Part shown: piece by piece, positions 37,235 to 49,516 of the stretch
Layout: the number at the start of each line of letters is the position of its first letter
How positions within the stretch are numbered: the stretch's first letter is position 1
NCBI RefSeq assembly: GCF_902686445.1
Contig: NW_025920104.1
Span: forward strand, 3,038,001 to 3,102,000
Source of the DNA: Sciurus carolinensis
Lineage: Eukaryota; Chordata; Mammalia; Rodentia; Sciuridae
Direction of reading: 5' to 3'
DNA: 64,000 nucleotides
Translations under genes and position numbers: made by a program
Notes under the pieces: model-generated
What the model saw: the letters and a program-made list of their open reading frames with translations, nothing else
Told to the model about the DNA's origin: nothing
The model's database searches: none

Positions 37235-37445
37235 CTTATTCCTATTTATTTATTTTTACACCAGGAACTGAACCCAGGAGAACTGAATTTTTAATTTATT
37301 AATTTTTAATTTTTTAATTTTTGAGGTAGTGTCTTGCTGAGTTGCTTAGGGCCTCAATAAGTTGCTGAGGCTTTAAAATTGAAATCCTCCTTCCTCAACC
37401 TCCTGAGCTGCCAAGATTACAGGACAGCTGACACTGCACCCAGCA
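37235..37445 (-). mobile_element. composite B1-ID SINE, minus strand
   Basis: The plus strand carries the reverse complement: accaggaactgaacccagg, cttgctgagttgcttagggc, then tcctcaacctcctgagctgc and the reversed B1 head. The ID half is shortened. Confidence 0.82.
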
Positions 37446-37506
37446 TACTCCTATGTTTTGATATGAGCCATGAACACCAAGAAAAATTCACTTTCAGAAA
37501 TCTTAC

Positions 37507-37571
37507 CTGGTTTGACATTATCAAAATTTTTAGGTTCTGATTTCATATATTGAAGAATTAATTCCCTTTGA
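37507..37571 (-). pseudogene. ANKRD26/ANKRD18-type gene remnant, exon after the repeats
   Basis: A 65-base exon with a clear acceptor (atacatag) and a strong donor (CCAG|GTAAGA). Joined in phase after the exon ending at 38754, it reads GQRELILQYMKSEPKNF and on to DNVKP with no stop. Human ANKRD18A has a matching segment at the same place, directly after its last ankyrin repeat (a RSIRQQILEHKNKMLKN stretch). The spacing, order and phase match the two ankyrin exons to its right, supporting one minus-strand gene or gene remnant. I found no convincing next exon. Confidence 0.6.
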
Positions 37572-37751
37572 CTATGTATAAAAAATTAATAAAATTTGAA
37601 TTTCAATATTGATATGAAAAACAAACATATTCAATACATAAAAATGTTTTAGACAATATAAAATCAGACTTTATAAAATGCAGTTCAAATTTGTCACTCC
37701 AGATATTTTGTTAACTGACAATTATTTGTAAATTGTCCTATTTTCTTTTGT

Positions 37752-37872
37752 TTTTTAAATGGGATTTCACAAAGATGCCTGGGCTGCTCTGGAATTCCTG
37801 AGCTCAAGCAATTCTCATTCCTCAGTCTTCTAAATAGCTGGGGTGAACACACACATGCCACTGCACCCATAA
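37752..37872 (-). mobile_element. B1/7SL-like SINE, minus strand
   Basis: The plus strand shows a reversed 7SL-type monomer: gcctgggctgctctggaatt, cctgagctcaagcaattctc, and a terminal catgccactgcaccca. No ID half is attached. Confidence 0.7.
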
Positions 37873-38753
37873 GCTTATATTAAGAAAAAATAAAGTAAGA
37901 TTAATGATCATGCATTGAGGGCAATAAAGTAAGTATATTAAATGAAAATAGATAGCTTGAACTCAGAAAATGTCATGTCCCTATAAACAATAGCTCTTTC
38001 TTTTTCCACAATTAATTTCTCTTAAGATTAAGGACTTCTTCCAAAAATAAGTGTTGAACCCTAACTTAAAATAATGTTGTAACTTTTAAGTCTAAGTGTG
38101 TATTACCATAAACACTGAGGGACTGGAATCAATAAGGGCATTTTGTAGTAAAAGGTAATCATCACCAGACTGCAGAGCAACACAGCAGCAACAGACTTGA
38201 CAGAAACAAAAGCATTTTAAAAGTCCTCTCCCCTCTCCTTAGACTTTAAGAAAATCCTCAGGTCCTCAAGAAATTAAAGGATGGTGGAAAAGCTAATTTT
38301 CAGGGGAGAGTATAAAGATTTTCCTGCTCAACTGGGCATTTCAAGATCCAAATAGCTAATTCAGAAAAAGTGTGACACGGTTTATACCCCATGGTCAGGA
38401 ATTATACTTGGAATGACAGAGATAAGGCTGGGAACCATGATGATAAAAGCTCTAAAACCCTAAGATACTGGCTAGTGATGCATTTCCGTGGTACAGCAAT
38501 TCACTAGGATGTATAAGGAGATGAGGGCAGAAAAGGAGAGGAGAGGGAAGAAAGGAACCTTGGAGAAAACTCACAGTCATCACCACTTCTCATCTAGACT
38601 CTTGCAGGACTGCTGGCTGATGAAGTACTCTAACGCACTATTGTTTCATACATAGCTGTACCATGAAATTTCACTTCATGTGTAAAATGCAATAGCTGTT
38701 ATTATTTTGAGCCTCCAATCAAGGTTGATTAGTATTTTAATGTAAACACTTAC

Positions 38754-38891
38754 CCACTATGACCACTAGCAGCAGCATAAGCTAACACCATCTGTCCAAA
38801 GTTATCTGTAGCAGAGACATCAATACCATTCTGGAGAAGCAGCTCAGCTATGTGTTCTGATTCGTGTTCCAGAGCAAACATGAGGGCTGTT
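38754..38891 (-). pseudogene. ANKRD26/POTE/ANKRD18-type ankyrin repeat exon, intact
   Basis: A 138-base exon on the minus strand with acceptor ctgttattgtag and donor GTGG|GTAAGT, open in phase 2 to phase 2. It encodes one complete ankyrin repeat: TALMFALEHESEHIAELLLQ, then NGIDVSATDNFGQ and a closing YAAASGHSG. The family pattern (R|TALMLAV...IVxLLLQxGxDxxSxDxFGQTA) and the split arginine codon at the exon start are both kept. Such repeats are protein-binding scaffolds. Local coding integrity is perfect, but the neighbouring exon at 40028-40133 is damaged, so the locus is probably a recent pseudogene or a partial duplicate. A functioning gene with alternative splicing remains possible. Confidence 0.75.
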
Positions 38892-40027
38892 CTACAATAA
38901 CAGAGATCATTTCAACCTTAATTATTTTAATAGAGTTATTTGAACAGCTAATTTATAATATTTTTCCAATTCAACATCTTACTTTACAGATACTAATAGA
39001 CATAAATATCTTGGGACAGCAAATGTTCAGTTTTGCAAATCACCTCAAAGTCAAAAAGGAAAAAAAAAAAAGAAACTTCTTTTCCCAATGAGGGAGAAGT
39101 TACAAACTTAAAATCCTTCAATGAACAGTAACTATGATTAAGTCATTTATCAGAAAATGGTGAAGAATTCAATGAAGAAAGCTCCATTTCTTTCCTAGTG
39201 TGATGTAATATATTGTAACTCACAGTCAGCTAAAGATCTAACAAAACAGTTTATTTCCAGGCTGCTAATAATAATAAAGATAATAATAATAATAGAGATC
39301 AGGAAATATATTTATATTTGGTCATAAGTATTGTTTTCAAGGTGATGCACTACAAAAGCTAGGAAAGAAATCTAGTGCATAAATCTAAGGCTTATCTTTT
39401 TTCTCTTTATTGACTGTCTATATCTTATCTTTATTAAAATAAACATTTATCCCATTAAAACTATTTTCTTTTCCCTGTCCCTTCCAAATAAAAACAAAAG
39501 CATCAAAATATGTTAAAAATTGACAGCTTCTGGCAATAGAAATTAATAATCACTTAGGAATAATGTAACATCAATATTCTAAAAGGAAAGCAATTTAGAA
39601 CAGTCAACCAACTGACAAAATAATTTTAAATACTTATTTATGCTCAATACATCATTTCAAAGAACAATATATCAGAAGTAGAAGTTAAAAATACAACAGA
39701 ATGCTTTAAATTTTTAATACTGAATCAAAATGTAAAGTAAATGTCCATACTTTACAAAACTAATAGGAAAACTCTTTGGCTAACAAAATATCACATGACC
39801 ACAAACCAAATAACAAATATCTGCCAATACTTTTGAATCATATTCACACTTATTTATATTGCTCAGCTTGAATAATTGATTTTCTACCCTAGCTGTGTTT
39901 TCTGTTTATATATATCACTCTATTCTAAATAACTATATTAATATTATCCTTCCTATTGAGTTAATCATTTTTGCTTGAGTGATTTTTACTATACCACTAA
40001 GGTTTATAAATGAATAAAGTACTGTAC
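38892..40027. other. intron of the ankyrin-repeat remnant
   Basis: A/T-rich intronic DNA between the exons at 40133-40028 and 38891-38754. No dispersed repeat is recognised apart from a short (AAT)n-like tract near 39268-39295. Confidence 0.6.
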
Positions 40028-40133
40028 CACCCTTCAGTTCAACAGCATGTATATTTGCTTTCCTCTGAATTAAAGTCTCTACCATCAGCTCTTTTTTATA
40101 CTTTATGGCAAGTAAAAGTTGTGTATGGTCATT
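40028..40133 (-). pseudogene. ANKRD26/POTE/ANKRD18-type ankyrin repeat exon, probably frameshifted
   Basis: The minus strand has acceptor ttgttttccag and then NDHTQLLLAIKYKKELMVET followed by LIQRKANIHAVELKG. This is the penultimate ankyrin repeat of the family (usual form NDHTPLLLAIKYKKEQMVEF, then LIKKKANIHAVD). In the family this exon should end two bases into the arginine codon completed by the next exon. The only nearby donor (GTG|GTACAG) gives 106 bases, one short, so joining to 38891 would shift the frame. The donor is also weak. Upstream ankyrin exons were not found in the window. Confidence 0.7.
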
Positions 40134-40960
40134 CTGGAAAACAACAAAAACAGTAAATTTGCAAAATTCCACAAGTGAACTAAAACTCTTACAAAATGCT
40201 GTCTGAACATAATAATATGGTAAATAATTAAATTAAGGGTAATTTCTTCCTTCTCATTCCACTGCACTTCCATATGTGCTGATCCTTCTCTTTGCAATGC
40301 TGCTCCTCTGCCTAGAGTTGCCACATAAACTCTAGTCATTTCTTGAGAACACAGACTACATCTTTTTTCTCAATAGTCCTATACCCTAAAATGTATTAGT
40401 AAAGGATTTAAGTATTTTATTTAATTAATAAACCAAATTTCCAATTCTTTATCAGGATTTATCAATCTACATTCCAAAGAATATCTACTTTTCCAAAAAT
40501 ACCAAGTCTTACCAGAAAGGTACCTTGGTTCACTGTTAGAGAAATTTTACAAAACTGTGCATCATGTATCCTGTATTATGGGCACATCTTTGCCACTGCT
40601 TAACAGTTATTTCACATTGATTTTTCATAGCAAACATTTAAATATGAAGAACTAAATTTGCAGGTATAGGTTTTTCAATAACATGAAAGTTTCCTCTATG
40701 TTACTCAAGTCCTCTTGATTCTCTTCCATTTGTGGTCTCAGAATTCCAGATATCAGTATCAGACACTCATGCTCCAAATGATTCACTAAGAAATTGGGCT
40801 CTGAATTGAAAATATAAGACTAAGTAGACTCTTGCTTTTCCTTAATTTGTTCCTGTGTTTTCTGTAATTATTATTAGATGGAAGATATTTACCTTGTAAG
40901 TTAGAAAGCTGAATACAAAAATATATTCTCCCTGGAGAATGGGTGGAAGTATTTTCTATC
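40134..40960. other. unassigned A/T-rich DNA
   Basis: This is where upstream ankyrin exons of the minus-strand gene could start; none is visible. Confidence 0.4.
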
Positions 40961-42075
40961 TACTCCACTGATAGGGTTAAATATCCAGCATACATAACTC
41001 AGAAAACTTTATGCACCCCCAAAATAACCTAACAAATAAATGGGTAAAAATACTGAGAATAAATTTTTTAAAAGATGAAACACGAATGGACAACAACCAT
41101 ACAAAAAATGTTCAACATCTCTAGCAATCAGGGAAATGATACAATAAGATTTAAGATCACTCCAGTTGGAATGGTAATGATCAAGAATACAATGATAAAT
41201 GCTGGCCAGACTGTGGAGAGAAAGAAAACTTGGGCATTGTTGGAAGCACTGTAGACTAGTACAATCACTCTGGAAAGCAGTTGAAAGATTCCTCAGAAAA
41301 CTAGAGATGGAAAAGCAACATCCCACTCCTATTTATTTTTGTAAAATAACAAAAATCAGCATAACACAGTGATAAAGCTCCTTCAATGTTTATAGTAGTC
41401 CAATTCACAAGAATTGCATTATAAAATCAATCCAGATGTTCATCAATGGATGAAAGGATTAAGAACTTGTTGTATACATACACAATGTCATCCTACTTAC
41501 CATATAGAAGAATTAAACTATGTCAACTGCTAGTGAATTGGTAGAAATGGAGAATACCATGTTAAGTGAAAAAAGTCAAACTGAGAATCTCAAAGGTCAA
41601 ATGTATTCTCTCATAAGTGGAAGATAGAGTAAAACAAAGGAGAGGAGGAGGAAAGGATATAATTATGAGAAGATATAGGGAACATCATTGTGTAGAAAAA
41701 TATTGAGGGACCAACTGGAAGGATTAGAAAGAAAATGCAATGGAGAATGAACTCTTCAAAAATGATGGTATGTTCATGCATAAATAAAGAACATAGAAGT
41801 TCACTGTTATGTATAAGTAAAAAGAACCAATAAAAACTAAATAAATACACAAGGGAAAGGATGTCTATCAGAGAAGAGGAAAGAGAACAATGGAGGGGAG
41901 GAGGGACAGAGGGAAAGAGGGCAGGAGAGGGATTGAATCATGAACTAAAATCAAATTCCACACATGTGTAATTTTGTTGGAATAAACTTGACAACACTAC
42001 TATGTACAACAATTACTATCTATACATTATATATTCACTCCTATGTGTAACTATTAAGATCAAATAAAAATAATG
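40961..42075 (+). mobile_element. L1 3' fragment, plus strand
   Basis: The degraded C-terminal ORF2 region runs into the 3' UTR in sense orientation: ctaacaaataaatgggtaaa, atgttcaacatctctagcaa, gctggccagactgtggagag, ttcatcaatggatgaaagga. It ends near aagatcaaataaaaata. A purine-rich GGA/GAGG stretch (about 41875-41935) lies in the 3' UTR, where L1 elements commonly carry one. Confidence 0.88.
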
Positions 42076-42962
42076 CTATGAAATATGTTCTCAGTCTTAA
42101 TGCAATTCTAGGACTCTAATACACATCTATTTTCAAATTTCTTTTACTCTGTTGCCATTTTAGTTGCTACTTAATGTGACTTAGAAATTTAGGCAAAACA
42201 TAATTCAGAAATTGTGCATATCAATGAGCTTAATACTGATCAATATTGATGAACTATTTTTGCATAATTAAAAACACTATATTATTTTCATTTTTAATGG
42301 ACAGGGCTGAGGAGAAAGAGAAGGTGTTGCTTACAATGGACATAATATTTCAATTTCTAAAACTGTGTAACTGAACAAGGCTTAAAATATTACAATGGGA
42401 ATATGATATTTGTAGTAAACATGAGAAAAATGTTTTTTAAATTAATTTCTGAGAGTTGGAAGATAGCAGGGTAGAAGAAGCTGCCTTCCAAGCTTTAAGA
42501 CCAAAGCAGTGGGTGTGAAGATCCTCAGCCTAGGTGGGTGAAGGAAAGATTTCACTGAAATTAAATACTGAATACTCAAAGAGCCTTATAGGCTCAGAAA
42601 TTTGTGTATGAAAACCAGAAAATAAAGCACCATAGCCCACCACCAGTGACTGCTGGAGTGAATTTGACAGAGCTTTGTCATTTATGGGTGTGAGCATGGG
42701 AGGCTAAATTACAAACTGTACCTTGGTGTGTCTTGGTACAGGGAAATCTGACATCAAAAACACTGCCTAAACTTACACAACTCAGGGACTGCACTATATC
42801 ATGGTGCATAAAAGCCATACTTTGGTGCTTAAAAATCAAGCTCTGTGTCTGAACTGGCCATGTAGAGCTGAGTTGGAGCCTCTTGGGATAAGTGTGCCAC
42901 TATGGCATCTGCAGGACCTGTGACATCAGGAAACACACATTATGCATGTGTGTGCACACATA

Positions 42963-42965
42963 CAT

Positions 42966-43003
<38 letters not shown>
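42963..43003 (+). repeat. (CA)n microsatellite
   Basis: About 17-18 CA units preceded by imperfect TG/CA sequence. Confidence 0.9.
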
Positions 43004-43006
<3 letters not shown>

Positions 43007-44064
43007 AATGCACAGTCCACAATATCATAGAGGGTGACTATTAAGGGGCCTAGGCTGTGCCTGACAGTACATGAGAGAAATGGACAGAGTAGACTGTACA
43101 TAGGGGGATTCAAGTTGAAAGGGGGATGGAGGGGCTCTACTCATTTCTCTTTTGTGTTTGGCAGTTCAAAGACCATCTGAAAGTGGCCAACAGTATGAGC
43201 AGGTGAGGGTGAATTCACTCAAGGCTTAAATCCAGAGACACTTGCCCATGGGCTGCAGTGAGTGGAGAATCAGCCCCATGAACCATCACTGGATTTCTTG
43301 TGAGGCTCCTGAGTACCAGTTCCATGGAATTGACTGGCTGCTGTGTGGTTCAGGAGCAGGTTAATTAATTCTCTCCAAATAGGTCCCATCCAGCAATTCC
43401 TGATTAGACCTAAGCCAATTAGAACTCAGTGCAAGTTGCTGGAACATCCCTTAAGTAAAGCTGCAGAAGATGTAGCCTTGGAGTGCATCAAACTGGTCAT
43501 AATGGATAATAAGACAACTGCATTAAGTCCCTAACACATTCCACTACATTCAGGAGAAGAAAGTCTGTCTTAAATAAAACAGCTTCAGTTTTAGAACACA
43601 TCAAATGGGAACACAAAAACAGGAAAGTGTTAACACCTCCTTCCCTTGCTCTATCAGTACATAACTCAAGAAAAACTGAAAAGAAATACTATTGGAAATA
43701 GAAAAGGACCACCCATTCCAGTCAGATATTTGACCACCTCAGTGGAGAAGTTTTCTTCATTTGTCTCTTAAGATTTTGGATATTTTAACCTTTTTGTTAT
43801 GTCTTATGACTTTTTATTCTGTTCATGTGTGGGGGTGCCTCTGAGTTCCAGCTGTGCTGATTGGTTCAGGAACATACATAAATACACATATTTGTCTCTT
43901 TTTCTCTCATATATAAATAATGTAACATAATTATTTGCTTTCAGCATTTCTTGTGAGGGATCAGTTTTTTGGATTGTATAGCATGTTTTTTTTGTATTTT
44001 TTATTTTTCAACACTCATTCTCTTTTTTAAAAAATTATTTGTAGATAGACACAATATCTCTATT

Positions 44065-44156
44065 TAATTCATTCTTATTTAGTGCTGAGGATAAAACCCA
44101 GTGCCTCGCATGTGCTAGGCAAGTGCTCCACCACTGAGCATCAATCCCAACCCTCT
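44065..44156 (-). mobile_element. ID SINE, minus strand
   Basis: The plus strand shows the reversed ID: tgctgaggataaaacccagt, gcctcgcatgtgctaggcaa, cactgagcatcaatcccaac. Confidence 0.85.
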
Positions 44157-44899
44157 CATTCTCTCTTATCTTCTAGTAACAAATTCTATTGTTCTCTTTC
44201 CCTCTTGCCCCAAACCTTGTTTCTTCTATATTTCCAATCCTTTTATGAACATTACCTACCACATATATTCTGTGTTCTCTGTTCACTTTCTTATAAATCT
44301 TAACAAACTTTGTGAGACACATTCTTTTTCCCTAATTAACTGTATTTTTACATTGTAACTACTGCCCCCACCATTAATGCTACTACAATCATTACTGTTG
44401 TTGGTGATATGGTTGACACCTGCTATTGGCTTTAAAGCCACAGCTACTTCATGGTTATTGGTTTTACTTTTAACAATTACTGAATTCACTGTTCTACTTT
44501 ATTGGTACCAACTAATGTTTAAGACATCAGTGTAGGATCTGGGAATTTATTTTAACTCTATGGTATGTCTGCAACAGTAATCACTATTGTCTATTTCACC
44601 ACTATTCCATGATGTGCTGGGAACCCATAATGACACCAAGAGTTCACAGGTGGAGAGAATCTGCTGCTGAAATAAACATTCCCTGACATTACTTCAACTC
44701 AAAAAAGGGAGGAGACAAAACACCCAAACCATTAAAAATAATCCAAGGTGGGAAAAAAGAGAGGAAACTGGGGTCAACTCCTTGGCATCTACTCATATTA
44801 AAAACAGAGATGTCCCAGAACAAATAAATAATTACACATAAAATGACATGTGGAAAAAGAGAATGAGGAATCCACCATAATTGGTACACAAGACCAAGA

Positions 44900-45810
44900 C
44901 CTCTGAAAACATGATAAAACAGACAACTATAATCCCCCCAAATTCACAATCCCCAAACAGAGATCCCATTGATGAGGTAGACTGAAACCCAGGGAAAGAG
45001 TGTTTTAATAAACCTTATTATCAAATTGATCAAAGAACTAGAAGAAATATAAGGGAAGGAATTAAGAGAGAAATTACAGGAGGTGAAAGACCACTTTAAT
45101 AAAGAAATACAAATATTGAAAAGAAACCAAACAGAACTCCTAGAAATGAAAGGAATGATCAATCAAGTTAAAATTTCACTTGAAAGCATCACTAACAGAT
45201 TAGATTGCAAAGAAAATAGAAACTCAGTCCTTGAAGACAGGACTTCAGGCATTGAAGATAAACTGTATGTTCTTGAGGACACAGAAGGTACTACAGGAAA
45301 AAACTGTAGAACATGACCATGACATGCAAGAACTCAGGGACAACTTTAAAAGACCAAACATGATAATCATTGAGATAAAAGAGAATATGAAGATACAAAC
45401 TAAAGGCCTAAATAACATTTTCAAAGAGGTAGTTGCAGAAAACTTTTCCCATAGGAGAAATGAGATAGACATCCACAAAAAGAAGACTTACAGGACACAA
45501 AAGAGGGGACTTACAGTAAAAAGAGAAGCTTGCTGAGAAATATAATCAAAATGCCTAGCATATAGAAAAAGGAAAGAATATTAAAAGCTACAAAAGAGAA
45601 ATATCAGGTCGCAAATTACCGAAAACTCAATAAGGCTCACTTCTGATTTATCAGTTAAGACCCAAATATCAAGAAGTTCTGGCATGAGATATTCCAAGCC
45701 CTAAAAGAAAACAACTGTCAGCAAAGGTTACCATATACAGCAAAACACAGTTTAACATTTGAGGGGAAAATAAAAACATTAAATGACAAGAATTTCTGTA
45801 GATTAAATAC
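44900..45810 (+). pseudogene. L1/HAL1-type ORF1, broken
   Basis: Plus-strand frames give the L1 ORF1 coiled coil (VKDHFNKEIQILKRNQTELL, then ITNRLDCKENRNSVLED). After a frame change they give the RNA-binding region (HDMQELRDNFKRPNMIIIEI, VVAENFSHR). A further frame near 45670-45790 matches the C-terminal signature (F.ALKENNCQ...YTAKHSLTFEG). Several frameshifts and stops make it dead. The sequence type fits an older L1 or half-L1 lineage, different from the minus-strand L1 at 7.4-12.5 kb. Confidence 0.85.
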
Positions 45811-45999
45811 AAGTAGAATATTTTTACAGTAAAAAAGAGAATAAACAAAAAGAATTCATGGGGACCAAACCAGCATTACAAAGGAAACTCAAAGATATAC
45901 GACAAAGAGGAACTAAAAAACAATTCTCAAAGACCATGAACAGAAGTTAAACAGAAGAATAATCCAGTAAATGAGAATCAAACCAGGATAAAATATAAC

Positions 46000-47425
46000 A
46001 AAAATTTGACAGGAAACAACAAACACATATCCATACTAACAATAAATGTTAATGGTCTTAATTTCTCAATTAAAAGACACAGATTAGTAGTATGTCAAAA
46101 CCAGAATACAACTCTATGATGTTAAAAAAAGACTCAGTTTATAGGCAGAAACAATCCCAAACTGAAGGTGAAAGGATAGCAAAATATATATATTTTCCAG
46201 GCATATGGTCAAAGAAAACCAGCAGGAATAGCTATTTCTCAATTCTGGTAAAAAATTTCAAGCAAAAAATAATCAGAAGAGACAAAGAAGGCCACTTTAT
46301 CCCAGCAACATCAACAATCCAACAAGAAGTTACAAGAATAGTAAACATTTATGCTACAAATGTGAACATACACAATTACACAAAAGAAATATTACATAAT
46401 AACATAATGCTACATATTATGCTGAATGAGTTAAATCCAAACCCCAAACACTGGGTGATTTCAACACTTCCCTGTCACCAATAGACAGATCATCAAAATA
46501 TCAAACATACTTTAAGCCTGATCAACACTATAATAAAGTGGACCTACCTGATAACCAACCTAATATTCCAATCTCAAAGACCTGAATTTATCTTCTTCTC
46601 AGCAACACTGAAACTGTTTCCAAAATAGATCATATTCATGCCTAAAAATCAAATATTAGCAAGTCAAAATCTGATGTAATCCTATGTATTCTATTAGAAA
46701 AGAAAAAAATGTAAATGACATAAATACTGGGAGGTTGAACAATGCTCACCTAACTGAAGAACTGATCAAAAAAGAAATAAGAATAGAAATTAAGAAATTC
46801 TTAGAAACTAATGAGACCAAAGAGGGCATATCAATGTATCTGGGATTGTATAAAAGCAGTCCTAAGAGAAAAACTTATGGCACTGTTTGCCTACATTTAA
46901 AGACTTGACAGATTCCAAATAAATAAGCCTATATTCCACCTCAAGCCCTTGGAAAAAAAAAACAGACTAAACTCCAAAACCAGTAGAAGACAAGGAATAA
47001 TGAAGATCAAAGGAAAAAAAATCAATGAAGCTGAGAATAATTGAACAATACACAGGATCAATGTAATGAAGAGTTGGTTCTTTAAAAAGAGAAATAAAGT
47101 TGACTAACTAAAAGAAGGAGAGAAAAAAATCAACAATATCAGTGATAGAAAGGAGATCACACCCTACATCCTTCTGAAATCCTGAGGTTTATCTGAATCT
47201 ATGTTGAAAATTTATACTTCAATAAACAACAATATCTAGAAAAGAATGACAAATTTCTAGAGACATATGATCTGCCCAAATTGAAATAGAAAAATGTGTA
47301 AAATCTAAAGAGACCAATACCAAGTAATAAATTGAAATAGCAATTTAAAATCTTCCACAATATGAAAGCTCAGATCCTAATGGATTCTCAGTTGAGTTCT
47401 ACCAAACCTTTACAGTAAAATTTTC
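46000..47425 (+). pseudogene. L1 ORF2 5' part (endonuclease), truncated
   Basis: Downstream of the ORF1 remnant come pieces of ORF2: the endonuclease start (INVNGLNFSIKRHRL at about 46040-46085), an interior piece around 46200-46490 ending at a degraded motif (fsTLPCHQ*TDHQN), and the entry to the reverse transcriptase (SDPNGFSVEFYQTF at about 47370-47410). Recognisable L1 stops there. Most of the reverse transcriptase and all of the C-terminus are absent, so the element lost its 3' half or belongs to a half-L1 family. Confidence 0.8.
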
Positions 47426-47429
47426 TATC

Positions 47430-48390
47430 TCCTGTTATATGCAGTGCATTTCTTTATTGTAAATTTCAAGATATATTTTTATAGCATGATAACAAGCCCA
47501 TATCTCCCATGATCAGTCTGTCTACCAGTTGGGCTTATAAAAGTAGTCATAGTATTTTCTGTTGAGGAAGGACTCCAGGGAGCATCAGAGGGAAGGAGTG
47601 TGTGCTTGAGGGGGCCCACCTGGAAGGACTGTTGGTCAGTGGGCTCCTCTCAGCAAGCAAGTGGTGTGCAAGTCAGGGAGATTGGGAATCCCTAGATTCT
47701 CAGTAATAAAAATAATAGTAGTAACAATGCTAATAATGACCCTGTTGTTTGGTTCCAAATACTGAAACATATATTTTCAGAAATTTACTTAATGTATCCT
47801 TTCCCTTTCCTTCCTAGAGTATTAATATACATAATATCCCATTTTACTGAACAGAATCAAAGAGATTGTTTAATTTCCCAGGGAACCACAGCTACTGGTA
47901 GTAGTCAGAAACCAGAGCTAATTCCCACACAAGGCTCAGGCAGCCTTTGAGTTCAATGCTAAACATGAATTCTAGATCCAAACTTATGTTGGTAATGATG
48001 TTTCTGAATTGGTGCTGGACTTGATTTTTACTGGTCCAAGGACTAGGTGACTCATAGTCTGTGTATTTGAAGACTTTCTATATCTGAAATTTGGTGCATG
48101 AAGACAGATGGATGGATGATGTGACTGAGACCTCCACTTCTGAACTCAGTTTTATGGAGGTTACTTGTTTAGAGTGACTAATAAAATGTCCTTTCTAAAG
48201 GAAATCACCTTTCCAAGGTGACAACTAACCATTGTTGCTTTCTCTGTTACTTCTGTCATATAAGTGAGTAGAATCAAAAAGCCATGTTTGATCATCTCAG
48301 TTATTTACTGGAGAACAGCAGTGTTGGGCTTGGTAATCAATTGTATGACTTTTTTTAATTCTAAGATAAAATTAGTATACATATCTCCTT
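47430..48390. other. unassigned DNA with a MIR-like segment
   Basis: A possible MIR lies at about 47770-47945 (plus; ccattttactgaacagaat, then tcccagggaaccacagctac). The rest, including a higher-GC stretch near 47565-47690, is not assigned. Confidence 0.45.
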
Positions 48391-48394
48391 GTAA

Positions 48395-48765
48395 AATACA
48401 ACTTCCATGTTAATATGGGCACAGGATCTGAATAGATGTGTCTCAAAAGAAGATGTACACATGGCCAACAAGTATGTGAAAAAATGTTCAGCCTCAATAT
48501 TGATCAGTGAAATGCAAATTAAAACCATAATGAGATATCACCTCACATCTGTTAGAATTACCATTATAAGAAAGAAAAAAAATAACAATTGTTTGAGAGG
48601 ATGAGAATAAAGGGGAACCCTGTACACTGCTAGAGGAAGTCTAAATTAGTAGTCATTATAGAGAACAGTTTGGAGGTTCTGCAGAATGTTAAAAGAATTG
48701 CTACCACATGGTCTAACATTTTTCCTTCTAGGTATGTGTCCAATGCAGAGAAGTCATTATGTTCA
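48395..48765 (+). mobile_element. L1 ORF2 C-terminal fragment
   Basis: In sense orientation it reads NKYVKKCSASILISEMQIKT and then MRYHLTSVRITI, the L1 ORF2 segment before the CWRG motif, and continues through degraded downstream sequence. It is truncated at both ends, about 1 kb downstream of the 5' L1 remnant, in the same orientation. The two could be parts of one element with an internal deletion and insertion. Confidence 0.85.
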
Positions 48766-49256
48766 GGAGTTGTCTGCACTTCTGTGTTCACAACAGCACT
48801 ATTATGTTGATGAGATGTCTGCTCTTCTGTGTTCACAGTAACCAAGAATCAGCCTCAGTGTCAATCAACAGACAAGTGGGGAAAGGAAAAGTGGGACATA
48901 AGCACAGTGTAATGCTGTGCCTCCTTAAACAGATGGACTTTCTTGCTATCTATATACACCCAAGTGCACAGAATTATATCAGTCACAACAGTAATTTTCC
49001 TGTTTCTTTTCCAAAATTCTCACAAATCCAAAACAGATGAATATAGATATCCTCAAAATGTGGATCAAAGTTTTTAATAAATATTTTCACAATTGTATCT
49101 CCAAACTTCTAACTCCCTTATGGTTTTAATATTATTAAATTCAACACTTATTATCAACATGATGTCTGAGCAAGGCTTAGCACTGTTGATTCACATTGCA
49201 CATATTTTCAGGGCAGTGATTGGAAGTTTTCTTTTTCCATGTTTCCATCTTGCCAG

Positions 49257-49303
49257 AGTTCATCTTTACTGATGGTTCAGTCTTGCTGTCTTCCTGCTGC
49301 TAG
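49257..49303 (+). other. candidate 47-base exon, unknown
   Basis: Strong signals on the plus strand: tttccatcttgccag before it and TGCTAG|GTAAGTATAAG after it, an almost ideal donor. At 47 bases it is small, and no coding assignment is possible. It could belong to a non-coding transcript. Confidence 0.2.
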
Positions 49304-49516
49304 GTAAGTATAAGCTGCTGGTGTGAGCAGGTGACTTTGACAGCACAGGAAGCAGCACAGGTGGCATGACCACTCCATGTAGTGTGTCTTCGATCCTGCA
49401 CAAGTCACTTGAGGAAGATCTTTCAGACCAACACTGTGGAACATGTGTTCCTGTGTGTGCATGTGTGAGTACATTTTTCCAAAGATATTGCTGGGGCAAG
49501 ATAGGATGTGCATGCA

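Larger units (their letters stand above)
42445..44700 (+). mobile_element. possible L1 5' UTR region
   Basis: The start (ggaagatagcagggtagaag, then agctgcc) resembles the beginning of old mammalian L1 5' UTRs, and the DNA leads toward L1 ORF1 from about 44900 in the same orientation. Much of the middle (43300-44600) is not recognisable and holds an ID SINE insertion. The assignment is an inference from position and the opening motif. Confidence 0.35.

Noticed and set aside
43343..43534. 63-codon plus-strand frame
   Set aside because: No splice signals or family match; it lies in a region provisionally assigned to an old L1 5' side.
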